From the NCBI GenBank assembly GCA_037178625.1, contig CM074140.1:62001-126000 (forward strand): 64,000 nt of DNA. Reading direction: 5' to 3'. How positions within the stretch are numbered: position 1 is the first letter of the stretch; each line of letters begins with the position of its first letter. A program made the translations under genes and the position numbers. This DNA is from Skeletonema tropicum. Its lineage: Eukaryota > Bacillariophyta > Thalassiosirophyceae > Thalassiosirales > Thalassiosiraceae. The notes under the pieces were generated by a model, which saw only the letters and a program-made list of their open reading frames with translations, did no database searches and was not told the DNA's origin. Below are positions 38,928 through 48,839 of this stretch, one piece after another.

Positions 38928-39375
38928 TCATCAAGTTGCGATGTCAATCTCCTGATATTGGACCGGACCATCATGAGACTATTACATTATACAAGTACCT
39001 CGAACAGGCACTTCGTGCACAGAAGAGGCTTGACGAGGCGGATGAAGTTGCTGCAAAGATAGAAGAGAATAAGCGGCTCAAGTCGAATGAGAAGGTTGAG
39101 GCAGACAAGTCAGTTTGGGATGAGTGGATTACGGAACCCTTCGAGAGCATCGTAGACCCGAATAAGAAGGAACGTGAGGAAGAGGAACGTATCAAGAAGG
39201 AAGTACGAGCTAGCAAGAAGGCTTGGAGGAGGATTCGTGAAGAGAGATTCAAGTTTCTTGATGCCAACTAAGTAAGTAAGGAGAGGGGAGAGAGAAATGA
39301 ATAGCAAGAAGTTTTATGTTACTGTTAGGTGTTCGGGCAACAATGTTTGTTAATTGACTCTAGATGAAAAATAAT
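38928..39375 (+). pseudogene. Duplicated 3' end of the 817-residue gene
   Basis: From TCATCAAGTTGCGATGTCAA onward this matches 36660-37110 almost base for base, covering the last ~115 codons (CQSPDIGPDHHETITLYKY to FKFLDAN), the stop and the 3' flank. One coding difference visible is ENKR for ENKK. The copy has no upstream domain and no obvious promoter, so it is a fragment. An ATG (38936) could in principle start 111 residues. Confidence 0.9.
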
Positions 39376-39527
39376 GATTAAGTAGTATTGTAAGTATGGT
39401 ATGATTGAAGATTAATGCGACCGGGAACTTCTTCTTTTGGAAAAATGTGGGCGAAAAATTTTTTAAATCAAGCAATGAGGCTACGGCTTAATTGGTATGG
39501 CCGGCACCCATGAGAGATCAGTGAATA

Positions 39528-40352
39528 CTGCCGTCGAGGAAGAAGGCCAAAGGATAGGCTACGAAGGCGGCCAAAGAAGCCGCCAAATCCAAAGAGAGAC
39601 AGGCAGCAGCTGCGGTATCGGCCAATGACCGACTTGAGGAATCTGTTGGAGCACCTCTTGCTCTTGAAGCGCAGTTGAATCAGCTGGGAATCAATCCCAC
39701 ACCTCAAGAGTGCAACCATGGATTAGGTCCATTATCATCAAGTGACTTCGAGATTTGTCTAGAACTTATCAAGAAATTTTCAGCTGCCTTTAATGCATCT
39801 GCATCCGACAACATAGCGCAATCTCTAATCGAAGCTCACCAAGTCACAGCAGAAGAATACTTCGACGTGTATTCTTCTAAATTGGAAGTAATTATTTCAG
39901 TGCTTTTATGCAGTGGGACACGACATATTCTCAATGGGAATGGGGGTAATATTGCTGCTAGGTTCCAGGCTATGTTGGCCTCTTACTTCGAGGAATTCAG
40001 AAGTTTTCACGTGCGCAAAACGAATGCTGTCTTCAATTGGACAAAGGTTTATGAATTGGATGACGCTGATGATCACACACTTGTTTCATATTACAGGAAG
40101 CGCATCACTTGCTCTTGTCTGGACAAGATATACAGAGAAATCAAGTCCGTGAAGAAGATGGGCAGGTGCTACAACAAGACGTGCAGCCTACCCTGGGGGA
40201 AGGTAGAACGCAGCAAGATGTTCCATTGCACTCGATGCTGCGCGGCAAACTACTGTTCGATTGAATGTCAAAAGGCCGACTGGAAACGACACAAAGAGTA
40301 CTGTGGCAACGTTGCGGAGAGGAAGGCCGAGTTCAAATCCAAACAATCATGA
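39528..40352 (+). pseudogene. MYND-6: MYND gene without start codon
   Basis: The family start ATG-CCG-TCG-AGG is CTG-CCG-TCG-AGG here (39528), and the ninth codon after it is TAG (39555). From there the frame is open to 40352. It contains the basic Ala/Lys segment, PTPQECNHGLG, a helical middle (VYSSKLEVIISVLLCSGT; ASYFEEFRSFHV), KRITCSCLDKIYREIK, and a complete MYND finger (CYNKTC, CTRC, NYCSIEC, HKEYC). The first useful in-frame ATG lies deep in the middle domain. Only the start region is damaged, so decay is recent or a truncated finger protein could still be made. Confidence 0.83.
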
Positions 40353-41656
40353 GGTGCGCAAGGCAAAAGAGTGTGATTGTGATGATGATGCGCATTCTCC
40401 TCCTCTTACGGCACCTGACCCATTGCATCACAGCAAAGAGAATAACACTAACCAAATCGAATTTGAAAGGGTCTGAATTTGTTTCCATGACTATGTAGAA
40501 ATATTCAATGAGGTTGACGAACAGATATTATTGCATTGTATGTTTTCCACTATCACTAGAATTCTGACGTATGAATATGAATATGTTCTGTGTATTTGAT
40601 AACATTCTAGATCTGGCATCACCTTTCAAGAGGAGACTAGATTGAACGCTGCCGTGCCCTCTAAAACGCCGCTATTTCACCCTAGTTCCTACTTCCATCG
40701 TGACTCTAGAGGAGTTGAACGTATATATGCTCTGGAGCACACTCTTCGCACAGCATACCGCAAGCCACACCCACACGGTCGGCCACCGTCCATTCATCCA
40801 CCGCTACTCGGACCAAGCAGAGGCCTTTACTTTGTGGTATCGCCAGTTAGGAACAAGACAAGCAACTTGTAATTGAGCACCCGAGTTGGGCCTATCAGCT
40901 CCCCAATATCCCATTGCGTACCAGATTATGGATGACATCCTCTCTAAGACCTAAGAGCTCTAGCTCTAGCGAAATGATCGGGGATCGGCGTTCCCGTCTT
41001 CACGTGTAGGTAAATAATGTGTCGATTGCATCTCACCTACTGGAAAGACAGAGCAGGTCGAGGATTCTGAGAGGTTATGTATTAATCGCTGTCACTGAAG
41101 CATTGTGTAGGTGTAGCGAGAAGACGAGATCAACCTCTGCATCACGAAGCAGCTCATGCTACATCACCCACACACCCCACTCCACGAAGAGGGGACCGGG
41201 AGCAAGCAAGTACTCAACATCATCGAAATTTCTACTTCAATTACGATATTGTTTTGACTCAAGACTCAAGAGGAGATGAACTTGCACTTGCTCAGGCAAG
41301 AGCACACTCTTCCCAAGGTCCATGCTTCACCACTGCTCCAACCAAGCAAAAACTATTGATCAAGGACTCTGTGCTGACATGCCGGCAGGAACAGACGAAC
41401 ACTTGTAGTTCGAGCATTGGAAAGAAATGACTTCGCGATCGGATTGATTGACTCTATCTCTATGTAGATTTTTATGTACGTAATCATCCGGTACCACCAC
41501 TTTTGAAAAATTAGCTCGCTCCGCCGCCACGGGCAAGCTACAATGACGCCAAATCATTCTGCTGAAAGCGGCTCGGTACGCTCAGTGAACTCGATGCAAA
41601 GAGCATTACTTGCGTGGCATATTGCTGCTTCTCATTAGACATTTCTGCTGACAATA
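40353..41656. other. Gene-poor stretch with an inverted family motif near its end
   Basis: No protein is supported; the frames at 40642 and 41019 are Ser/Arg/His-rich, without conserved features. The right end (about 41470-41656) carries the conserved 5' region of the MYND family in plus orientation: GTACGTAATCATCCGGTACC at 41475-41494, then CAATGACGCCAAATCATTCT. Confidence 0.6.
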
Positions 41657-42450
41657 ATGCCGTCTAGAAAGAAAGCCAGAGGCAAAGCGCGGAAGGCGGC
41701 GAAAGAATCCAGATCCAGATCCCAAGCCAAAGCTGAGGACAGCCAAGCAGTGTCGGTCAATCAACGGCAGAAAGGATTCCTTGAAGCGCAGATGCAAAGG
41801 CTGGAGCTCAACTACTCAGTGATTTGCAAACATGGTTGTCCCATATTGCCGTCTCATGGTGGTGAGGCGAAGATTTACAAAGAATTCATTAAGACATTCA
41901 ATGCCATATTTTGTTCAAAAGATGAAACGGGGGCTGCGTTTAGAGCAGCGCATGTTACTACGGAAGACAAATATCCTTCCATGTACTCTATCAAGGGAAT
42001 GAAAACAATCATTTCAATCCTGGATTGATTCTCGAGGGGGACACCAATAACAGTAATTCTGTTAGGCTCTACGGTATTTGGGCCTGTTACTTCGAGGAAT
42101 TGATCGCAGTTGACGTGGAAAAAACTAAAGCTCTGATCAATTGGACAAAGATTATTGAATTAGATGAAGCTGATGACCACACTCTCATTAAATATTACAG
42201 GAAGCGCATTCCTTGCTCCTGCCTGGATGAGAAGTACAAAGAAGTCAAGTCCGTGAAGAAGATGGGCTGGTGCTGCAACCCAAATTGCAGCGTACGAAAG
42301 ATAGAGCGCCGCAAGATGTTCTGTTGCACTCAATGTGGCGAAGTTAATTACTGTTCGATTGAATGTCAAAAGGAAGACTGGAAAGACCACAGGGGTTGGT
42401 GCGTCGAATTTGCGGAGGTGAAGGCTGCGTTCAATTCCAAACAATCATAA
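41657..42450 (+). pseudogene. MYND-7: MYND gene with a single frameshift
   Basis: Starts MPSRKKARGKARKAAKES, with family features ICKHGC, SMYSIKGMKTIISIL, then a stop at 42026-42028. A one- or two-base change at about 42020-42030 shifts the frame; the remainder (LEGDTNNS, ACYFEELIAVDVEKTK, KRIPCSCLDEKYKEVK, MYND finger CCNPNC, CTQC, NYCSIEC, HRGWC) runs to 42450. Everything else is intact, so a sequencing or assembly error must be excluded. The upstream motif is present, inverted relative to the tandem units, as expected for a plus-strand copy. Confidence 0.83.
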
Positions 42451-42850
42451 TATGCTGTTGGCTGCCAAGACAAAAGAGTGTGAATCTATCTCTTCTGCCA
42501 CCAAGACCATCACATCAATATGGCAACATTTACATCAGTTGGAACCTCATTGACCACATCTATTGTACGGCTGTATTCGTATTCATCTGCATCGACATTC
42601 TCAATTAGTTTTGTAGTTGTAGAGTAAAGAATCCATAGATCATATGCGTACCGACGTATCAATTACTATCATACATTCTCGCCAGATCAGTCCATATGCA
42701 GGTGCACCACGTACTTACCGCATTTCTTAACACGCTAACGTCTCAATTATTACTGGGACATCCTACTATACAACATACGAATATGGTATCTCTTCGATTA
42801 TCACCTTGCATCGACAAAGTTTGACTCCATACTCCACAACCCTTTCAATC
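42451..42850. other. Intergenic, convergent gene ends
   Basis: Lies between MYND-7 (plus) and glutaryl-CoA dehydrogenase (minus). No frame or repeat is supported here. Confidence 0.5.
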
Positions 42851-44542
42851 TCAAACTCTTGGCACAAAAGATGGTATGCCAGTAATCTCCCTTCCCAATA
42901 TCAACGCATGGATGTCGGTTGTGCCTTCATACGTATTCACAGCTTCCAAATTATTCATGTGTCGAATGACGTGGTACTCATCACTAATTCCATTTCCACC
43001 CAACATATCTCGTGCCATCCGTGCAATATCTAATGCCTTGCCGCAAGAGTTGCGTTTTATTATACTAACCATTGAAGGAGAAGCTTGTTGAGTGTCCATT
43101 AGTCGACCTACCTGAAGACATCCCAATCTTGCCAGTGAAATATCTGTCATCATATCGGCTAATTTCTTTTGAATGAGTTGATTTGCCGCTAGCGGTGCAC
43201 CGAATTGATGCCGTTCCAATGTGTAGTCACGAGCACGGTTGAAGCAATCTTCCGCAGCACCGAGAGAGCCCCAAGCAATACCATATCGAGCGTTATTGAG
43301 ACAACTGAATGGTCCCTTGAGACCTGTAACATCGAGTTGATTCTCCTTTGGGATACGAACATCTCCCATGAAGATCATACCCGTAACACTTGCACGAAGA
43401 CTTTGCTTGCCTTCAATTTTGGGTGCATCCAAACCTGGCGTATCCTTTTCAACAAGATAGCCTTTGATTTTGCCTTCTTCATTCTTTGCCCAGACGATGA
43501 AGACATCTGCGATTGGAGAGTTTGTGATCCAATTTTTTGATCCGTTGAGTATAAACTCATTGGTTCCGGCATCATATCTTGCTTTCGTTTCCATTGATGA
43601 TGGATCTGAACCATGGTTCGGTTCCTGATAAGTTGTCGTGTGATCATGTTTGTTGTAAAATGCATCGCATGTGCAATAGCGATATTATAATGATGGGGTG
43701 TGTGAGATTCACAGTTCGAACAGACGAGCAGAACTCTCCACCTACCTCTCTGTCTTCCTCCTCTACTCACCGTAAGCCCAAAACAACCAATAAAGTTCCC
43801 TCGACCAAGTTCGGGCAGGTATTTCTTCTTCATATCTTCACTTCCAAATGCATAAATTGGATACATGACCAAGCTAGATTGGACGCCTGCTTGTGTAGAT
43901 TGATATGAAGGAAAGAATGCATGGGCAATGAGCATCGTGTACACACACGATAAGACGAAGATGGCAAAAAGATCACACACTACACAGCAAAAGACAGGAG
44001 AAGAACTCACTCATGGCCGAGCGATAACCGGAGTCAACCCTCTCTACCTCAGTAGCAATCAACCCATAACTCACATAATTCAGCCCTCCACCTCCATATC
44101 TATTCGGTAACGTCGAACCCAACATGCCCATCTCGCCCATTTGCCTCATTTGCTCATGACCCAAAGTGTCCTCGTGACGATTTGCCAACAGAATTTGAGG
44201 CTGTAGTTCCGATTGACAGAAATTATGTGCAGTGGATTGAATTGCAATTTCTTCGTTTGTGAGCAGAGAGGCCAAGTTGAGGGGATCTCGGTAGGAAAAT
44301 TGCTTGACGCTGAATGGATTTTTGAGTGGTGGAGGCGTGGCAGTGTCTTTGTCGCGATTGGTAGCTTTGCTGTCATGACTTTGTGTAGTTGAGAGTGAGC
44401 GAATTCTGGATACAATATCCATCTCGGTGACGGCGGCTGAGGCAGGCGGAAGGGAACGACATAGTGTCCGGCAGAAAGAAGAGCGCATCATCATTCCATC
44501 TACAAGTTTGTTGATATTGCTAGACTCAATCAATCGATGCAC
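42851..44542 (-). CDS. GCDH: Glutaryl-CoA dehydrogenase, three exons
   Basis: A mitochondrial flavoprotein that oxidises and decarboxylates glutaryl-CoA to crotonyl-CoA in lysine/tryptophan breakdown, passing electrons to ETF. My exon model is 44542-44011, 43886-43771 and 43624-42851, with introns of 124 and 146 bp, GTGAGT donors and CAG acceptors. It gives 473 residues with no break. Diagnostic phrases are [20 protein letters not shown] and [20 protein letters not shown] across the splice junctions, then [47 protein letters not shown] and [20 protein letters not shown] with the catalytic Glu. GCDH rather than another acyl-CoA dehydrogenase is indicated by EPNHGSD and the RYGIAWG region. The N-terminus has [20 protein letters not shown], a good mitochondrial presequence; translation may start there (44494) rather than 44542. 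Confidence 0.95.
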
Positions 44543-44690
44543 TCAATCTATCCTCGGTATCATCAATGGCAAGCATAGCAATCATTAGTATGATATGATG
44601 TCGCTCGGTGCAGCATTTTGCAGGTTTGGAGGGTTAGGATTATTTGCTACGCACGTAAGTTGAGTAGTAGGTCTATCTGTGAGGAAAATG

Positions 44691-45017
44691 TTAGGTGGAT
44701 GAGGAATCGTCAGCTCGGTCTGAAGTAGTATCATCTGTACAATTGAGGGTTGAGTTGAGGGTTTCATCGTGGCAACTATTGTCGGGTGATGACTTGTACT
44801 GTGTGTCATTGTGTTCGCCAAAGTTTAATGTGGGTACGCCCACATTGGGTTTGAGCAAAGGCATGTCAGGGTTTGTAGGTATGAGATGTCCTGAGACGAG
44901 ACGCCGGAGTCCAAATGATTTTGAATGGAGATGATACAAACACAAACACGTCTTTAGATCCATCAATTCATTGACAATCAATCTGTTGACTGAGAGAACA
45001 AGTGGATGCATGTGCAC
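44691..45017 (-). CDS. Possible small gene or exon, unrecognised
   Basis: The frame from the ATG at 45017 gives 108 residues (MHMHPLVLSVNRLIVNEL, HSKSFGLRRLVSGHLIPT). The reading frame is also open upstream to about 45080 without another ATG. The first half reads like folded protein, while the end is Asp/Ser/Thr-rich. It could be the last exon of a minus-strand gene whose 5' part I cannot find. No family is recognised. Confidence 0.25.
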   Translation of the reverse strand: MHMHPLVLSVNRLIVNELMDLKTCLCLYHLHSKSFGLRRLVSGHLIPTNPDMPLLKPNVGVPTLNFGEHNDTQYKSSPDNSCHDETLNSTLNCTDDTTSDRADDSSST

Positions 45018-45406
45018 AAATGCGCTATCCTCATCGAGGAGCTGGATGTGAGTAAAGGGTAATGTTATGCTTATGCTAATGCATCATCTTGTTCTTGCGC
45101 CTCCAACTGCATGGCACGAAAGGCTGTCACTCCGCCATTGCAGCTTGGTTCGTCTGCATTTAAGCCCTGAAAGTGGCGGCGCCCACGATGTCGGTGCGAG
45201 CAAGATGGCAGAGAGTATGTAAGGCATCGTCGATTTTCGAGCGCCGACCCCATTCCTCTGCGAAAGGCAGGCGATGGGGTCGGCGGCAGGTTTGTCTCAC
45301 TACACTGTGTTGCTAAAGCTATTTCTTTTCTCCTTTCGCATTGCTAGCCTTTCATTGATTAAGCGGGCAACATTGCTTTACGCGAACAATTCTCTCACTA
45401 GAGAGT

Positions 45407-45754
45407 GCGACTGTGCGATGCGAAACGTCTGTAACATTCGTAACGATTCGAATTTCCGGGTAAAGAAATGTAACAATGAAGCAACACCCGCGGTAAATTT
45501 AAATTCATCTCTGCTTCGCCCTCGACAACACAAGCTGAAGCTCTCGACGAAGCGGTCTCTCCTCTCCAGCTTATAATGCCGTCGAGGAAGAAGACCAGAG
45601 GTAAAGCGTGGAGGGCGGCCAAAGAAGTAAAGGCTGAGGAAGCCGCTAAAGCCCAAGAGAGCCAGGAAGTGGTTGAAGAAGTTGAAGTTGAAGCGACGGC
45701 GCCAGCCAATCAGCAAGGACTGCTTGAATCGCTGATGCAGCGACTTCAGAGATG
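45407..45754 (+). pseudogene. MYND-8: 5' region and N-terminal fragment of a MYND gene
   Basis: The upstream 170 bases and the first ~60 codons (MPSRKKTRGKAWRAAKEV at 45576) match 50988-51355 closely. After LQRW the match stops abruptly at 45754, and the next bases match 58097 onwards, the 5' part of an unrelated minus-strand gene. The middle domain and finger are absent. The Glu/Val repeat VVEEVEVEA is shared only with MYND-9, so these two are a subfamily. Confidence 0.8.
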
Positions 45755-46110
45755 GATTTCACGAAAGAGGTCACGCGCTGCTGGATGTCGGGACATGATA
45801 TTTTGCGAGCGAACATTGTTGCAATCGCTTTGGGAGGTGCATCCACACCCTGCTGCTTCTTTTGCTGTCTGAACTTCTCAAACTCGATGGCAATCGCCTT
45901 CATCATCGTGTGGGTGTGTTAAGGATGGATAGCTCAAAACCAGAAATAGAAGAAGAATGATTTTGTAGGTAATCATCGAGGGACGTGCAGCTTTTGCTGG
46001 CTCGGCTGTGATGTGCAATGACTCCACACCGAATGTGCCAACGGCATCGCCCCAACTTTCATTTTGTGATGATAACAGATCTGTCGACATCGTGTGGGTC
46101 ATCGTCATCG
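45755..46110 (-). pseudogene. Partial copy of the coiled-coil gene at 57-58.6 kb
   Basis: Matches two parts of 58097-58638: the start of exon 2 (AIAIEFEKFRQQKKQQ to PDIQQ) and the start of exon 1 (MTMTHTMSTDLLSSQNESWG to AEPAKAA). A gap of about 200 bp relative to that gene removes the end of exon 1 and the intron. A small deletion (GACGTGCAG for GACGATGCAG) also shifts the frame. It is fused antisense to the MYND-8 fragment. Confidence 0.85.
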
Positions 46111-46770
46111 CCGGAAGGTTCTATGTTTCAAGAAGGATACATATAATAATATCACCTCCACTCTTTACTTCATTTTATGTTGCATGAATTAAAATAAGTG
46201 CCATCCAAGTCAATCAGATTAGATATCTACGACTAACTGGAATAATGCATGGAACGTTGCAGTTGTTTTTGACGCTTTGTTGAGGGACTTTTGACAGGAG
46301 GCAGGAGGCAGGAGGCAGGAGGCCGAGTCGGAAGAACGTCGGAAGAACATGAAGTTTAATTTTGCTTGGATGGGTTTGATGGTCACGCATCACGGAGAAA
46401 ATAAATACTTGAATGCATGCGTGCAAATTGTACCACGAAAGCTGAACTTTGTCGCAAGAGTCCGCCACGTCTTAATGGAGACGCGCATGGGAATGGTGCA
46501 TCGCAGTAAGTAAGATAAATAATTATGATGTGTCAGACATTCGAAGTCCCTTACGAGACCGAGTTGTGACGTATTACGAGGTGATTTACTCCGCATAATG
46601 ATGTCATCAGCTTTGCACGGAGAAAGATTTGAAGATGCGGATTTTGATTCTCGCCACGTCTTCAACGACTTATAAACAACTTCAACTTATCAGCTCTACC
46701 TAGATATTTATGCAGTTTTTACTCATAACACCAAAGGAACTGTAGACAACAATAATCATCATTCACTAAC
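46111..46770. other. Intergenic and promoter region of the next gene
   Basis: Includes a short GGAGGCA tandem array at about 46300-46325 and a TATA-like TATAAA at 46671, about 100 bp before the ATG at 46771. No other gene is supported. Confidence 0.4.
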
Positions 46771-47202
46771 ATGGCGGCTGAATTGATCGTAGACTTCCCT
46801 CTCAGGCGCAACCATGATGTTGTGCAATTTGCCGAAACATCACAGCTTTACATAGTTGAGCGGCACGAGGACATCAACGAGCTGTGGTACACCAAGGCAG
46901 AGTACAAATCAATGAAACGCAACATCAAGCGAGATGTCCTCCAAGCTCGTGCAAGTGATTCTGTGTCCGAAGGAGATAGCGGCTTCTGGATTGGCATAGC
47001 TCATCTACTCACACCAGCCTGTATGCTCGAGGTACAGACTTGCAGACGTCGATGCGTAGCTGCAGTCCTCGCAGAGCAGGCGAGACAAGATCCCTCTGTA
47101 AGTTGGAGATGGGAGCATATTGCACTTGCTTCTTTAGCTGAAACAAGAAAGGCCGTATTGAGAGCGAGGATTCTCGGTAGGCTCCACAAAGAATCCATTT
47201 GA
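46771..47202 (+). CDS. Small diatom-type family protein, intact
   Basis: A frame of 143 residues with no introns. It begins with a strand-rich module (MAAELIVDFPLRRNHDVVQF, QLYIVERHEDINELWYTKAE), then helices (YKSMKRNIKRDVLQA), GIAHLLTP, and a C-terminal helical part with VLAEQARQ and WEHIALASLAETRKAVLRA. The ELWYT...Y..MK phrase, the GIxHLL phrase and a VLxEQxRQ helix followed by Ala/Ser-rich helices recur in an expanded uncharacterised family of diatoms. I know of no assigned function. The start is supported by a TATA-like box about 100 bp upstream. Confidence 0.65.
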   Translation: MAAELIVDFPLRRNHDVVQFAETSQLYIVERHEDINELWYTKAEYKSMKRNIKRDVLQARASDSVSEGDSGFWIGIAHLLTPACMLEVQTCRRRCVAAVLAEQARQDPSVSWRWEHIALASLAETRKAVLRARILGRLHKESI

Positions 47203-47871
47203 GAATATCAATCTTCTCTCTAGAGACGGTCGTGGTGTACACTAGCAATAATAAGTATGTACAATAACAATGGTAATTGAGTAATAGTACAAGTAAGAAT
47301 CATTGCTATTATTTACTATCTTAACACTCCAGATTCAGATTTGTTACGGTGCACAACAGATTGAGCTGCACAACATCAATTATCTATCTTTGAGCAATTG
47401 CATGGATGGAGGGTGAGAACAGAGTTCTTCCTTCCTTCCTTTCTTCCTCCTCCTCCCATCGAGCGACGGACGCACGGAACGCGTTTGGTCGCTCTCGCTC
47501 TCTCTCTCTTGAATGAAAGTTAGATAGTACCTACCAGTACCCAGTGATGTTATGTAGGTAACAGTGTCTATCCACTACTAGGTTACTGTTACGTAGAAGT
47601 TGCAAAGGCCCGCCCCGTAAGCTCTATTGAGGAGCGAGGAGGATCGAGGACAAGTACACGCACATCGACACGAATGTACGAAGTTGAAACACAAAAGGAA
47701 ATGTATGTAGATGTATTTAGTAACATCCGGTGTCTGCCATCAAAACAAAGCAGGCTGGCCTAGCACATCATAAGAGACGGATGATAGACCGATTGTGATA
47801 CCAAAATGGTTAGTCCTATTGTACATATAACGTCATCTTAACTTAATTGATCAACTAATTATTTACCTCAG
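47203..47871. other. Intergenic, pyrimidine-rich tract
   Basis: Contains a CTTCC/TCC-rich tract (about 47427-47460) and a CTCTCT run (about 47493-47509). No frame is supported. Confidence 0.4.
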
Positions 47872-48839
47872 TTACGACGAGGCTGTTGCCTTCCTCTTCC
47901 TCGACGAAAGACGTAATTCTTTAGAACATGTACTGACTGACCAAGTGCCATGACCCTTCTTTGAAAAGAGAGATAGAGATGGATGCTCCTGCTTCAAAGC
48001 AGCTTTGGCAGCTTCAAAGGAGTCACTGATGATCTGCGATGATGGAGCGCTGGAAAACGGCACAAATAACTCAAGCCAAGAGCATCAACATTGATGGGTC
48101 GGCCCATGCAATCCCACTGTGTCACCGAACTCGCCCAAATTAGGATCCCACCCGGTGTTCCTTCTTCTGTCGCCCACTTACCTATGTCCGAATAGAGATC
48201 AATTCCAATCGGGTCCGCCTCCTTCTCCTCAATTTGGTTGTTTTGTTTTGCAACGGTTTTCTCTCGTTTCATGCTTTCAATGTAGGCATTCATTTCATCA
48301 CGATACTCTTGACTTACATGAGAGCCCCCGGAGTACTCTGAGCACTTCAATATCGCATCATGGTATTTTCTGATATGCGAAAATCTATACGGTTTCGTAT
48401 TGGTTTCATCTTTCCACTTCTTTCAATGGCTGCAAATTGCCGTCATAGGCTCGCTAATCAAGCGATCGTAATGAAAGTCCCGTTTTGCTTTGTGGTAAAA
48501 GCGAGATGGATCGGCTTTCATTTCCGGAGTTAAGTTGTACACAACTTCTCTGTAGTAGTCGGGCGTATGTTTTTCGAAATAATCCATTGTTTCCTCGATT
48601 CGATTCCTATATTCAGGGAGATTTTTTATCATATGGCGTCTAGTCTCAAGTACTACGGCTTCTTGATCTGCACTTAAACGAAAAGAAGAGATGCCCCGGT
48701 GGATGCAGCGTCTGGCGCAGCCGTTTGATGCCGCGACTCTCTTCGTCGACGAGCAGCCATAACCAACCCAGACATGATGTTGTTGTTGGTATGCGTTGTT
48801 GGACTTATTTGTTGCTGATATTTTATTATTACTGTACAA
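47872..48839 (-). pseudogene. Tyrosine-recombinase-like (Crypton-type) transposon relic
   Basis: Three minus-strand pieces read as one protein with stops between. The first is 48839-48423 (KNLPEYRNRIEETMDYF, FYHKAKRDFHYDRLISEP). After a stop comes 48350-48080 (MNAYIESMKREKTVAKQ, EEGTPGGILIWASSVTQWD, CMGRPINVDALGL). A shifted piece follows to 47872 (AAKAALKQEHPSLSLFSK). The phrase W.S.TQW..M.R.IN.D.LG is what I associate with the N-terminal part of Crypton-like tyrosine recombinases abundant in stramenopiles. The catalytic R-H-R-Y part is not visible. The assignment is by remembered pattern and tentative; decay is clear. Confidence 0.5.

Noticed and set aside
42160..42444. Minus-strand frame opposite MYND-7
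   Set aside because: Antisense of the MYND finger; equivalent frames appear opposite the other copies.
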